64,000 nt of DNA from Sphingomonas sp. PAMC 26605 (GTDB lineage Bacteria > Pseudomonadota > Alphaproteobacteria > Sphingomonadales > Sphingomonadaceae), in contig NZ_JH584241.1 in NCBI RefSeq assembly GCF_000241485.1, positions 2,267,936-2,331,935 of the forward strand, given 5' to 3'. Position 1 is the first letter of the stretch. Every line of letters begins with the position of its first letter. Made by a program: the position numbers and the translations under genes. The notes beneath the pieces are model-generated. The model had not been told where the DNA came from and ran no database searches. It saw only the letters and a program-made list of their open reading frames with translations. Below, one piece after another: positions 24,210-33,090 of this stretch.

Positions 24210-25493
24210 TTGGGGGAAGACAAAACGTCTGTCGTCGTCATCGGCCTTGGCTATGTCGGGTTGCCGCTGGCGGTTGCTTTAGCCAAATCGTTCGACACTT
24301 GGGGGCTCGATATCGACGCCGATCGTATCGCGCAGCTCGAACGCGGGTACGACCGTACCGGCGAAATAGCGCCCGATCGTCTCGCCGCCTCGCGCCTTGC
24401 CCTGACGACCGATCCGCGCGCCTGCCCGGGGGCGGATTTCTATATCGTCACCGTTCCCACGCCGGTCGACGCGGCCAACCGGCCGGACCTCGCCATCGTC
24501 ATGGCCGCGACGCGCACCGTCGCGCGCATGTTGCGGGCTGGGCGCGGTTCGATCGTGATCTATGAAAGCACCGTCTATCCCGGTGTCACCGAGGAGCTGT
24601 GCGGGCCCGAACTCGAGCGGCTGAGCGGGCTCGTCTGCGGCGAGGACTTCTTCCTCGGCTATTCGCCCGAGCGGATCAATCCGGGTGACCGCGAGCACAC
24701 CGTCGATTGCATCACCAAGGTGGTCTCCGGCCAGACACCCGCGGTTCTCGAGTCGATCGCGCGCCTCTATGGGCAAGTGACCTCGGGCGGGGTGTTCCGC
24801 GCCGCTTCGATCAAGGCGGCCGAAGCGGCCAAGGTCATCGAGAACGCGCAACGCGACATCAACATCGCCTTCGTCAACGAAATCACCCAGATCTTCGCGA
24901 AGATGGATCTGTCGATCTGGGACGTGCTCGCCGCGGCCGGGACCAAATGGAACTTCCTCAAGTTCGAACCCGGCCTGGTCGGCGGGCACTGTATCGGGGT
25001 CGATCCCTATTATCTCGCGCACCGCGCGACCGAACTCGGCTGCGAGCCGCGCATCATCCTGGCCGGGCGCGGCACGAACGACGGCATGGCGCGGTGGGTG
25101 GGGGAATCGATCCATGCCTGGAACGGCAGCGCGGCGGGGCGAATCCTCGTGCTCGGCCTAGCGTTCAAGCAGGACGTTCCCGATCTGCGCAATTCCAAAG
25201 TGGCCGATCTGGTCGCGGCCTTCGACTCGCTCGGCCATACCGTCGATGTCCACGACCCGCTGGTTTGCGTCGACGCGGCGCGTCACGAATATGGTCTCGA
25301 GCTGATCGCCGAGCCGGTCGGCGCGCGCTACGATCTGATCGTGCTCGCGGTGCCGCATCGGCGATTGCTCGAGGGCTTCGATCGCTTCCTCGCGCTGCTT
25401 GGCGACGGCGACGGCGGCGGCGTCGCCGATCTGAAGAACGCCTTGCCCCGAACGATGCGTCTTCCCGACGGGGTCCGGGTTTGGACGATGTAG
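24210..25493 (+). CDS. UDP-N-acetylhexosamine 6-dehydrogenase family (nucleotide sugar dehydrogenase)
   Basis: A roughly 427-residue NAD-dependent dehydrogenase that oxidises C6 of a UDP-sugar to a uronic acid (TviB/WbpA/WecC family). The N-terminal Rossmann loop is VVVIGLGYVGLPLAVALAK; other landmarks are PTPVD, YESTVYPGVTEE, YSPERINPGD, the active-site block FLKFEPGLVGGHCIGVDPYYL with the catalytic Cys, and LGLAFKQDVPDLRNS. I place the start at TTG 24210 behind GGGGGAG; GTG 24123 would add 29 residues. It is the first gene of the polysaccharide locus. VGGHCIGVDPYYL and FKQDVPDLRNS favour the UDP-HexNAc over the UDP-glucose subfamily. Confidence 0.88.
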   Translation: MGEDKTSVVVIGLGYVGLPLAVALAKSFDTWGLDIDADRIAQLERGYDRTGEIAPDRLAASRLALTTDPRACPGADFYIVTVPTPVDAANRPDLAIVMAATRTVARMLRAGRGSIVIYESTVYPGVTEELCGPELERLSGLVCGEDFFLGYSPERINPGDREHTVDCITKVVSGQTPAVLESIARLYGQVTSGGVFRAASIKAAEAAKVIENAQRDINIAFVNEITQIFAKMDLSIWDVLAAAGTKWNFLKFEPGLVGGHCIGVDPYYLAHRATELGCEPRIILAGRGTNDGMARWVGESIHAWNGSAAGRILVLGLAFKQDVPDLRNSKVADLVAAFDSLGHTVDVHDPLVCVDAARHEYGLELIAEPVGARYDLIVLAVPHRRLLEGFDRFLALLGDGDGGGVADLKNALPRTMRLPDGVRVWTM

Positions 25494-25557
25494 CATGCTG
25501 CACTATAGGGAACAATGCGTGGTGCCGCCGCCGCGAACATCTTGCTGAGGGGTTCGG

Positions 25558-26343
25558 GTGTTTTCCAAATTGGTCCGCCGCCTGAAGGGGGATGTGGCGG
25601 CGAGGCGCGTCTTCCACGGGCCACCCGACGCGCGGCTTTATGCCGTTGGCGACATCCATGGTCGCCGCGATCTGCTCGACGCCATGCTGGATAGCATCCG
25701 CGAAGACATCGTCAGCCGGCCGATCGGCAGTGCGGTGATGGTCTTTCTCGGGGATCTGATCGATCGCGGGCCGGACTCGGCCGGCGTCGTCGAGCGGTTG
25801 CTGACGCTTGGCGACGATCCCGCCCGCGGACTCTTCCTGCTCGGCAATCACGAAGAGGTGTTGCTGCGGGTGCTCGCGGGCGAGCCGGGGCTCGCTTATG
25901 ACTGGCTGGAATATGGTGGCGCCGCGTGCGCGGAAAGCTATGGCGTCGCGGCCTCGATGCTCCAGGCGATGGACGAGGCGCGGATCGCGCGCACGCTCGC
26001 CGCGGCGATTCCGACCGAGCACGTCGCGTTTCTCGAGATGTTCGGCGACACCGTCCGGTTCGGCGACTATCTCCTGGCGCATGCCGGGATCCGCCCCGGC
26101 GTACCGATCGACGCGCAGCAGCCGCAGGATCTGCGCTGGATCCGCGAGCCCTTCCTGTCCGATCCGCACGACCACGGTTTCAAGGTGATCCACGGTCACA
26201 CGATCAGCAACGGCGTCGAGCAGCGCGCCAACCGCATCGGCATAGACACCGGCGCCTATCGCTCGGGCGTGTTGAGCGCCGCGGTCGTGGAGGGCAGGGA
26301 GGTCCGCTTCCTGTCCACCGCGGGCCAAAAGAACCGCAAGTAA
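25558..26343 (+). CDS. PPP-family metallophosphoesterase (serine/threonine phosphatase type)
   Basis: A 261-residue bacterial PPP phosphatase. All the metal-binding signatures are present: YAVGDIHGRRDLL (31-35 core), FLGDLIDRGPDSAGV, LLGNHEEVLL and KVIHGHTISN. Relatives include lambda phosphatase and ApaH-like proteins. It starts with GTG 25558 behind GAGGGG. Sitting between a nucleotide-sugar dehydrogenase and the Wza/Wzc genes, it may control phosphorylation in polysaccharide export, but bacterial PPP enzymes can hydrolyse nucleotides or phosphoproteins and the substrate cannot be read from sequence. Confidence 0.88.
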   Translation: MFSKLVRRLKGDVAARRVFHGPPDARLYAVGDIHGRRDLLDAMLDSIREDIVSRPIGSAVMVFLGDLIDRGPDSAGVVERLLTLGDDPARGLFLLGNHEEVLLRVLAGEPGLAYDWLEYGGAACAESYGVAASMLQAMDEARIARTLAAAIPTEHVAFLEMFGDTVRFGDYLLAHAGIRPGVPIDAQQPQDLRWIREPFLSDPHDHGFKVIHGHTISNGVEQRANRIGIDTGAYRSGVLSAAVVEGREVRFLSTAGQKNRK

Positions 26344-26436
26344 TCAAGGCCGCACGACTTGCGGCGACTTCGCGATGAATGTAGACCCGTAAAAGGTTGC
26401 ATCGTTTGGATGAACGTGCGCCGGCGGGGGGCATTT

Positions 26437-27135
26437 ATGCCGAAGAATAAAGCGATACGGCAATTGGCGGTCTTCGGCCTGGCGCTGTCGCTTGCGGCAT
26501 GCGCTGCTACGCGCGGTGGCGACATAGCTTATGACCGCAAAGATTTCGGCGCTCCGGATGCGCCGACGGTCTCTGCCGTCGACGACACCTACAAGCTCGC
26601 GCCGCTCGACACGGTGAGCGTCGTCGTCTTCCAGGCGCCCGACCTCAGCCACGATTATGCGATCGATCAGAGCGGTCGCCTCACCATGCCGCTGATCGGC
26701 AGGGTCGATGCGGTCGGCGTCAGCACAACCGAACTCGGCCGCACCATCGCGACGCGGCTGAACGAGCGCTATCTGCGCGATCCCAATGTTACCGTCGCGC
26801 TCAAGGACTCCGCCAGCCGCGTGGTGACGATCGACGGTTCGGTGAAGCAGCCGGGCACCTATCCGGCGATCCGCCCGTTGACGCTGGTGCAGAGCATCGC
26901 GCTCGCGCGCGGCACCGACGAGGTCGCGAACCCGCGCCGCGTCGCGATCTTCCGCACGATCGGCGGCAAGCGGATGGCGGCCGCCTTCGATCTGGTGAGC
27001 ATCCGTCGCGGCAAGCAGGACGACCCGCCGGTCTACCCCGGCGACACGATCATCGTCGATGGATCGAGCTTGAAGAAGACCCAGAAGGATCTGTTGCAGG
27101 CTCTGCCGCTCGCGTCGCTCTTCGTCGCGCTTTGA
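26437..27135 (+). CDS. wza: Polysaccharide export outer-membrane lipoprotein (Wza family)
   Basis: A 232-residue lipoprotein: signal QLAVFGLALSLAAC with the lipobox Cys at position 22. The Poly_export domain then starts DDTYKLAPLDTVSVVVFQAPDLS, followed by DQSGRLTMPLIGRVDAVG and an SLBB-like domain with VVTIDGSVKQPGTYPA. It is shorter than E. coli Wza (about 380) but typical of alphaproteobacterial forms. Start at MPKNKAIRQ (behind a G-rich site) is chosen because it gives a proper signal peptide; an upstream ATG at 26410 would add nine residues. It pairs with wzc downstream. Confidence 0.92.
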   Translation: MPKNKAIRQLAVFGLALSLAACAATRGGDIAYDRKDFGAPDAPTVSAVDDTYKLAPLDTVSVVVFQAPDLSHDYAIDQSGRLTMPLIGRVDAVGVSTTELGRTIATRLNERYLRDPNVTVALKDSASRVVTIDGSVKQPGTYPAIRPLTLVQSIALARGTDEVANPRRVAIFRTIGGKRMAAAFDLVSIRRGKQDDPPVYPGDTIIVDGSSLKKTQKDLLQALPLASLFVAL

Positions 27136-27163
27136 CACTTCGGGCGATGGGGGTGTCGATTTG

Positions 27164-29416
27164 ATGGCGAGCGGCGAAGGAGCGGATCACCCGCCGTTGG
27201 CGGTCCAGGCCGAACGGCGTCAGAGCATCGCTGCACCGATCCCGGACCATGGCTACCATAGCTATGGGGGCTATGGCGCGACGCAGTCGCGCGAGCTGTC
27301 GCTGGCGTTGCTGTGGCGCGTCGCCTTGGAATGGCGCTGGCTGATCCTCGCGGCTGCCGGCGTCGGCACCGCAGGCGCCGTCCTGCTGACGCTGCTGTCG
27401 CCGCTGCTGTACCGCTCGACGGCGACGATCGAACTCAATCCGCCCTCGGTCGAAGTCCTCGCGGACGAGAGCACCAAGGGGGGGCGTCAGAGCGCCGCCC
27501 GCAACGACGTGACGTTCCTCGGCACGCAGCTGGAACTGCTCGGCAGTCGCGCGATCGCGGAGCGCACCGCGCAGAACCTCGACCTGGCGGCGGACCCGAC
27601 GCTGAACCCGAAGCATCGCGACCGTGCTGCCGCGACCGAGGCCGCTGCCGGCTTCGTGCAGGGCGGCACCAGCGTGCACCTTCAGCCGCAGAGCATGGTG
27701 GTGCGGGTGTCGTTCGTGGCGCGGGATCCGCAGCTTGCCGCCAAGGTGGTGAACGGCGTCGTCGATGCCTACATCGCGACCAATCTCGAACGACGGTATC
27801 AATCCTCGTCCTACGCACGCGAGTTCCTGCAGCGCCAGATCGCCAACACCCGGCGCGATCTCGAACGCTCGGAGCTCCAGCTCACCGCCTATGCGCAGCA
27901 GCAGCGTCTGATCAGTACCGGCAGCGGCCCCAACGGTGGCGATGCCGGGGATACCAACTCGCTGATGGGAAATTCGCTGATCGCGCTCAACAATGCGCTC
28001 GCCGCGACGCAGGCGCGTCGCATCGCCGCCGAGCAGCGCTACCGCGAAGCCGTGGTCGGCGGCTCGACGACCGAGAGCAGCGCGAACGCCGCGCCGCTGC
28101 GCGCGCAGATCGCGGCGTTGCAGGCGGAATATCAGCAGAAACTCCCGACCTTCCGGCCCGATTATCCCGAGATGGTGGCGCTGAAGGCGCGGATCGACGC
28201 GCTTCAGGCCTCGGCCGTGGCCGAGACGCGAAATGCGGCGAGCGACCGCGTCGGGTCGCTCCGGCAGGAGTATCAGGCGGCGCGCGCCGAGGAGGATCGC
28301 CTGCGCGCGCGGGTCAACGGTCTGAGCTCGTCGGTGCTCGACCAACGCGGGCGCCTGATCCGCTACAACATCCTGCGCCGTGACGTCGACACCAACCGCA
28401 CGCTCTATGACGCCCTGCTGCAGCGCTACAAGGAGATCGGTGTCGCCGGCGGTGTCGGCACGGCGGTCGCTTCGGTGGTCGATCGCGGCGTCGTGCCGGG
28501 CGGCGCCTTCTCGCCGCGTCTTTCGCTCAACGTGATGATCGGCGCGGTCCTGGGCTTGGTCGCAGGCCTGCTCGCGGCGCTCGCGCTCGAGTTCATCAAC
28601 GACACGATCAAATCGCCCGATGACGTGCGCAACAAGCTCCAGATCCCCTTCCTGGGCGGGATTCCCAGCGTGCGCTCGGCGCGACCGATCGACGAGCTGA
28701 AGGACCTCGCCTCGCCGCTCACCGAGGCGTATCTGTCGACCGCCTCGGCGATGCAGTTCGTGACCGACGGGGGGGCGCCCAAGACCCTGCTGGTCACCAG
28801 CACGCGCGCCGCCGAAGGCAAATCGACCTCTGCCTGGGCGCTGGCATGGAGCTTCACGCGGCTCGGCAAGACCGCACTGCTGATCGACGCCGACATGCGC
28901 CGACCGGCCTTCGTCACCGGCCGCGAGAACATCGGCCTGTCGCACGTCCTGACCAGCACCGGCTCGCTCAGCGAGCATGTGCTCAAGACCGAGGTCGAAG
29001 GGCTCTGGATCATGCCGGCCGGAGTCGTCCCGCCCAGCCCGCCGGAGCTGATCGCCTCGTCGCGGTTCGCAGCTTTGCTCGCCGACGCCGCAGCGACCTT
29101 CGACGTCGTCGTCATCGACGGGCCGCCGATCCTCGGCCTCGCCGATTCGCCGTTGCTGTCCAGCCTGGTCCACGCGACGCTGATGGTCGTCGAATCGGGC
29201 AGGACCCGCACGCGGCCGGCGATCGAGGCGCAGAACCGTGTCCGCACCGCCGGGGCACACATCGTCGGGGCGATCCTCACGCGGTACGCGCCGCAGGCGT
29301 CCTACGGTTATGGCTATGGCTACGGCTATGGCGGCGCCAGGGACGCGTACAGCTATGTCGGCGACAGCAAGGACAAACAGCGTCGGATCATGCTGATGGT
29401 CCATGATGCGGACTGA
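27164..29416 (+). CDS. wzc: Polysaccharide co-polymerase with BY-kinase domain (Wzc type)
   Basis: A 750-residue inner-membrane Wzz-type protein fused to a bacterial tyrosine kinase. TM1 is WLILAAAGVGTAGAVLLTLLS, followed by a long periplasmic coiled-coil region and TM2 LNVMIGAVLGLVAGLLAALALEF. The cytoplasmic kinase has Walker A TSTRAAEGKST (about 545), Walker A' LLIDADMRRP and Walker B VVIDGPP. The C-terminal tail is a Tyr cluster (YGYGYGYGYGG, then DAYSYVGD), the autophosphorylation site. An extra Tyr-rich stretch (YHSYGGYGA) precedes TM1. ATG 27164 is chosen over TTG 27161. It overlaps the next gene. Confidence 0.93.
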   Translation: MASGEGADHPPLAVQAERRQSIAAPIPDHGYHSYGGYGATQSRELSLALLWRVALEWRWLILAAAGVGTAGAVLLTLLSPLLYRSTATIELNPPSVEVLADESTKGGRQSAARNDVTFLGTQLELLGSRAIAERTAQNLDLAADPTLNPKHRDRAAATEAAAGFVQGGTSVHLQPQSMVVRVSFVARDPQLAAKVVNGVVDAYIATNLERRYQSSSYAREFLQRQIANTRRDLERSELQLTAYAQQQRLISTGSGPNGGDAGDTNSLMGNSLIALNNALAATQARRIAAEQRYREAVVGGSTTESSANAAPLRAQIAALQAEYQQKLPTFRPDYPEMVALKARIDALQASAVAETRNAASDRVGSLRQEYQAARAEEDRLRARVNGLSSSVLDQRGRLIRYNILRRDVDTNRTLYDALLQRYKEIGVAGGVGTAVASVVDRGVVPGGAFSPRLSLNVMIGAVLGLVAGLLAALALEFINDTIKSPDDVRNKLQIPFLGGIPSVRSARPIDELKDLASPLTEAYLSTASAMQFVTDGGAPKTLLVTSTRAAEGKSTSAWALAWSFTRLGKTALLIDADMRRPAFVTGRENIGLSHVLTSTGSLSEHVLKTEVEGLWIMPAGVVPPSPPELIASSRFAALLADAAATFDVVVIDGPPILGLADSPLLSSLVHATLMVVESGRTRTRPAIEAQNRVRTAGAHIVGAILTRYAPQASYGYGYGYGYGGARDAYSYVGDSKDKQRRIMLMVHDAD

Positions 29417-30629
29417 CCCGTTTGCGGGGCCGCGCAATGTGGTTTCGGCCGGGGTGCTTGTCCTTGCCGGTGTTCTGCTGAGCTGGCTGTGCGTCCGTTC
29501 GGCCGCGCTGCAGTTGCTTGCGCCCGACGCGCCAGCGCTGGAACGCCTTGCCCCCCGTAACCCCGAGCGTGTCCTCGCGGCGGCGACGCTGGCGATCGTG
29601 CAGCGGCGCGGCCTGCTCGACGCTGCCACCCTCGACGCGGTGCGCGCCGCCGCACGCGCTGCGCCGCTCGACGCGCGCGCCTTTCTGATCCTCGGCCATC
29701 AGCAGCTGCTCGACCGCCGCCCCCGCGACGCCGTGGCGACCTTGCGAGCCGGTCAACGGCTCGATCCGCGGCAACGGCTCATCCACCTGCTTCTGCTCGA
29801 CCAATATCTCAGAACCGGTCGGTATGGCGCTGCCGCCGAGCAATTTTCGGTGCTCGCACGGCTCGTCAGCACGGCGCAGGCGCCGATCGCGCAGGCGATG
29901 GCGGTGATGAGCCAGGCACCCGCGACGCGGGACGCGGTCCGGCGCACCCTGGCGACGAACCCCAGGCTCGAGCGCGACGTGCTCGTCGCACTGGCGCGCG
30001 CGGACACCCCGCCAGCGTCGCTCTTCGCGCTCGCCAGCCCCGCCGCCATCGCCGACGCGGGCGATGCGGAAAGCTGGGGACCGGTGTTGATCGCGCGTCT
30101 CGTCGCGCAGCAGCGCTACGGCGTAGCGCGCGCGGCGTGGGCGCGCGTCTATTGGCTTACGGCGGCGCAGACCGATGCGCCGATCTTCGACGCGGCGCTG
30201 CGCACCGTGCCGAAGCGGTCGGCGTTCGACTGGTCGCTCGCGGCGGGCAGCCTGGGCGCCGCCGATATCCGCGACGGCGCGCTCGCGATCGACTATTACG
30301 GCCGCGACAGCGGAGACCTGGCGAGCCAGCTTCTCGTCCTGAAGCCGGGCCGATACCGCTTCGCGTTCGGCGTCGACCCCGGCAGCGGCGATACCGCGCC
30401 GCGGCTGTTCTGGTCGCTCGCCTGCGCGTCGGGGGACAAGGCGAAGCTGATGGACGTGCCGGTCCTGGCCGCGGCCGGGCAACGGCGGATCGCCGCCGAG
30501 GTCGTGGTTCCGGCCAGTTGCCCGGCGCAGATGCTGGCACTGCGCGGCGAGGCGGGTGATCTCCCCGCGCCGGTGAGCGTCACGATTCGCGACGTGACGA
30601 TGCACGCGCGGCCGGGCGCGGGGTCGTGA
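29403..30629 (+). CDS. TPR-like protein of the polysaccharide locus
   Basis: A 408-residue protein with an N-terminal membrane anchor (NVVSAGVLVLAGVLLSWLCVRSAALQLL) and a periplasmic helical part with TPR-like features: RAFLILGHQQLLDRRPRDAVATLRAGQRLDPRQR and YLRTGRYGAAAEQFSVL. The C-terminal region is beta-rich (RYRFAFGVDPGSGDTAPRLFW). Proteins of this kind are common beside sphingomonad EPS polymerases and probably scaffold the export machinery. Two start codons, 29403 and 29406, are adjacent; it overlaps the end of wzc and its stop overlaps the polymerase start. No enzymatic motif is visible. Confidence 0.72.
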   Translation: MMRTDPFAGPRNVVSAGVLVLAGVLLSWLCVRSAALQLLAPDAPALERLAPRNPERVLAAATLAIVQRRGLLDAATLDAVRAAARAAPLDARAFLILGHQQLLDRRPRDAVATLRAGQRLDPRQRLIHLLLLDQYLRTGRYGAAAEQFSVLARLVSTAQAPIAQAMAVMSQAPATRDAVRRTLATNPRLERDVLVALARADTPPASLFALASPAAIADAGDAESWGPVLIARLVAQQRYGVARAAWARVYWLTAAQTDAPIFDAALRTVPKRSAFDWSLAAGSLGAADIRDGALAIDYYGRDSGDLASQLLVLKPGRYRFAFGVDPGSGDTAPRLFWSLACASGDKAKLMDVPVLAAAGQRRIAAEVVVPASCPAQMLALRGEAGDLPAPVSVTIRDVTMHARPGAGS

Positions 30630-31972
30630 AGCGCCACGCGCTGGCGCCGGCCTATCTGCTCGCCTGCCTGCTGCTCGGCGGTGCGAGCGCGGCGGGCTTC
30701 CTTGCCAATCTGGCGCTTCAGCTCGCCGCTCTTCCGTTGATCGGTTGGGCGCTGTGGCGGCTGTCGGTGGGCGGAGTGCCGCGGCAGTTCAGGGCACCGC
30801 TGGGTCTGCTCGCCGCGCTCGTGGCGGTGATGCTGCTCCAGCTCGTGCCGCTACCACCTGCCATCTGGACGATGCTGCCCGGGCGCGGCCCGGTCGTCCA
30901 GGGCTATCGCCTGCTCGACCTCCCGCTCCCCTGGTTGCCGCTCACCTTGACCCCGAGCGGGGCCTTGTCGGATCTGCTCTGGCTCCTGCCAGCGTTTGCC
31001 GCTTTCCTGACCGTGACGGTCGTCGGCGCGTTCCGCGGCCGGAGCATCGCCGCGGTCATCGTCGGTGTGACGCTGGTTTCGGTCGCGCTCGGCGCGATGC
31101 AGGTCGTCGGCGGGAGGAGTGTCTATTTCTACGACGTGACCAATGTCGGGGTCGCCGTCGGCTTCTTCGCCAACGGCAATCACAACGCGACGCTGATGCT
31201 GACGTGCATTCCGTTCCTTGCGGCACTGCAAGCGACGTTGCTGCGCGCGAGCCGCTCGCGGCGCAGCGTGTCGGCGCTCCACTTGCTCGTGGCGGCGGCC
31301 TATTGCGTCATCGCCGTCGGCCTCGTCATCAACGCCTCGCTCGCCGGGATCGGGCTCGGCGTTCCCGTCGCGCTGACCACCTGGCTCACCTTCGGGCGGC
31401 AGCGGCCGGCCGTGCGCCGCCTCCTGCTCGCCGTCACGATCGCCGGAACGCTGGCGACGCTGGTGCTGATCGCGACAGGGCCGTTCGGCAACAATCTCTT
31501 CGGTCGGCAGACCCAGAACGTCGCGCTGTCGCGTCAGACCTCGTTCGCGCTGACGGCGCGCGCGGCCAGTCAGTATCTGCCGGTCGGATCGGGCAGCGGA
31601 AGCTTCCAGTCGGTCTACCGGACGCAGGAGCCGCTCAGCAGCGTCACGACGACCTTCATGAACCACGCGCACAGCGACTGGCTCGAGCTGCTCCTCGAAA
31701 CCGGCCTCGTCGGCAGCGTTCTGGCGGCGCTGTTCGTGGCGTGGTGGTCGGCGCGCGTGCGGGCGAACTGGCGCGTAGACCTGCCCGATCCGTTCGCGCA
31801 GGCGGCGGCGATCGCCTCGGCGGCGATCCTGCTCCACAGCATCGTCGATTATCCGCTGCGCACCGCGGCGATCTCCGCGATGTTCGCGATGTGCCTCGCG
31901 CTTCTCGCGGGCGCGCGTCCGTATCTGCGGCCGAGCCGGTCGGCCGCCAGCGCGCGGCATCTGACGCTCTAG
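30626..31972 (+). CDS. O-antigen-ligase-like membrane protein (Wzy/WaaL family)
   Basis: A 448-residue polytopic membrane protein with about 10-12 helices. The large periplasmic loop, typical of Wzy/WaaL proteins, includes TSFALTARAASQYLPVGSGSGSFQSVYRTQE and FMNHAHSDWLELLLETGLVGSVLA; N-H-A-H-x-D-x-L-E is the classic O-antigen ligase motif. It starts at GTG 30626, overlapping the preceding stop (GTGA). It probably polymerises the exopolysaccharide repeat units. A second candidate polymerase of the EpsG type is at 41964. The stop codon is shared with the convergent glycosyltransferase gene (2-3 base overlap). Confidence 0.88.
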   Translation: MKRHALAPAYLLACLLLGGASAAGFLANLALQLAALPLIGWALWRLSVGGVPRQFRAPLGLLAALVAVMLLQLVPLPPAIWTMLPGRGPVVQGYRLLDLPLPWLPLTLTPSGALSDLLWLLPAFAAFLTVTVVGAFRGRSIAAVIVGVTLVSVALGAMQVVGGRSVYFYDVTNVGVAVGFFANGNHNATLMLTCIPFLAALQATLLRASRSRRSVSALHLLVAAAYCVIAVGLVINASLAGIGLGVPVALTTWLTFGRQRPAVRRLLLAVTIAGTLATLVLIATGPFGNNLFGRQTQNVALSRQTSFALTARAASQYLPVGSGSGSFQSVYRTQEPLSSVTTTFMNHAHSDWLELLLETGLVGSVLAALFVAWWSARVRANWRVDLPDPFAQAAAIASAAILLHSIVDYPLRTAAISAMFAMCLALLAGARPYLRPSRSAASARHLTL

Positions 31973-33090
31973 CCGGTCGCGCGGGCGATCGCGTCGAGAT
32001 AGCGTTGCTCGACCAATGCGACATCGAACTCGGCTTCCGCGATCGCGCGACTGCGCGCGCCCATCGCCGCGCGCGCGGCGGGTGAGAGCGCGATCATCGC
32101 GCGCATCGCATCGGCGAGCGCGCGCGCATCGCGCACCGGGCAGAGCATCGCGTTCTCGCCCGCGCGCGCGATCTCGGTGCACCCGGGCACGTCGGTCGCG
32201 ATCAGCGGGCGGGCCATCGCCGCGGCTTCGAGCAGCGAGCGCGGCATGCCTTCGCGGTACGACGGCAGTACCACGACCGATGCGGCGGCGAGATGCGGGC
32301 GAACGTCGGTCGCTTCGCCGAGATAGTCGAGCACGCCGTCGCGCTGCCAGCCTTCCACCTCGCGACGATCGATCGCCGTGCGATTGGCGACATCGAGGGG
32401 GCCGAGTAACCGGAACACCGCGTCGCTGCGGTCGGCCCGCACGATCCGGGCGGCCGCGGCGAACTCGAGCACGCCCTTGTCGCGCAGCAATCGCGCGACC
32501 ATCAGGAAGACCAAGGGCGAGGCGGGCAGGGGCGCCGGCACGAAGCGCGCCAGGTCGATGCCCGATCCGGGCAGCAGCGCGGCGCGCTGCGCCGCGACCA
32601 GCCGCTCTTCGACGAACTGGTCACGATCATGCCGGTTCTGGAAGAAGACGGTCGAGGAACGCGCCAGGGCGAGCCGGTAGAGCGAACGGACCAGCCGCGT
32701 CAGCAGGCCGATCCTGATGAAGGCGGTGCCCAGGCCCGAAATGTTGTTGATGACGGGGATGCCCAGCGCGTGCGCCGCGAGCGATCCGTAGATGTTCGGC
32801 TTGATCGTCCAGCCGAGGAAGGCGACCGGACGCAGGCTGCGCAATACGCGCCAGTAGCGCAGCGCGAGTACGATATCGCGGAGCGGCGAAAGGCCCTTGC
32901 TGTCGATCTTCACGGGGATGTGGCGCACACCCAGCGCGATCAGCGCGTCGCGGTGGCCGTCGTCGGGCGAGAGCGCGACCACCGCGTATCCCTCGCGCTG
33001 CAGGCGCGCGATGAGGTTGCTGCGGAAATTGACGAGGTTCCAGCTCGTATTGATCGACAAGGCGATCGTTCCGCGACGCGGGGCGCCCAT
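31969..33090 (-). CDS. GT4-family glycosyltransferase
   Basis: A 373-residue retaining glycosyltransferase of GT-B fold. The N-terminal Rossmann half starts TIALSINTSWNLVNFRSNLIARLQREGYAVVAL; the acceptor side has LGWTIKPNIYGSLAAHALGIPVINNISGLGT. The donor-binding half has LLRDKGVLEFAAAARIV and the E-x7-E motif in SYREGMPRSLLEAAAMARPLIATDVPGC. The close match to the PglA/WcaL-type group (NISGLG and SYREGMPRSLLEA) suggests transfer of N-acetylhexosamine or a related sugar onto a lipid-linked intermediate. The start is fixed by an ATGA overlap with the upstream asnB stop. Confidence 0.88.
   Translation of the reverse strand: MGAPRRGTIALSINTSWNLVNFRSNLIARLQREGYAVVALSPDDGHRDALIALGVRHIPVKIDSKGLSPLRDIVLALRYWRVLRSLRPVAFLGWTIKPNIYGSLAAHALGIPVINNISGLGTAFIRIGLLTRLVRSLYRLALARSSTVFFQNRHDRDQFVEERLVAAQRAALLPGSGIDLARFVPAPLPASPLVFLMVARLLRDKGVLEFAAAARIVRADRSDAVFRLLGPLDVANRTAIDRREVEGWQRDGVLDYLGEATDVRPHLAAASVVVLPSYREGMPRSLLEAAAMARPLIATDVPGCTEIARAGENAMLCPVRDARALADAMRAMIALSPAARAAMGARSRAIAEAEFDVALVEQRYLDAIARATG

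Noticed and set aside
27050..29629. 859-codon open frame antisense to wzc
   Set aside because: Same cause; Arg/Gln/His-rich low-complexity product, while the plus frame has complete Wzc motifs.
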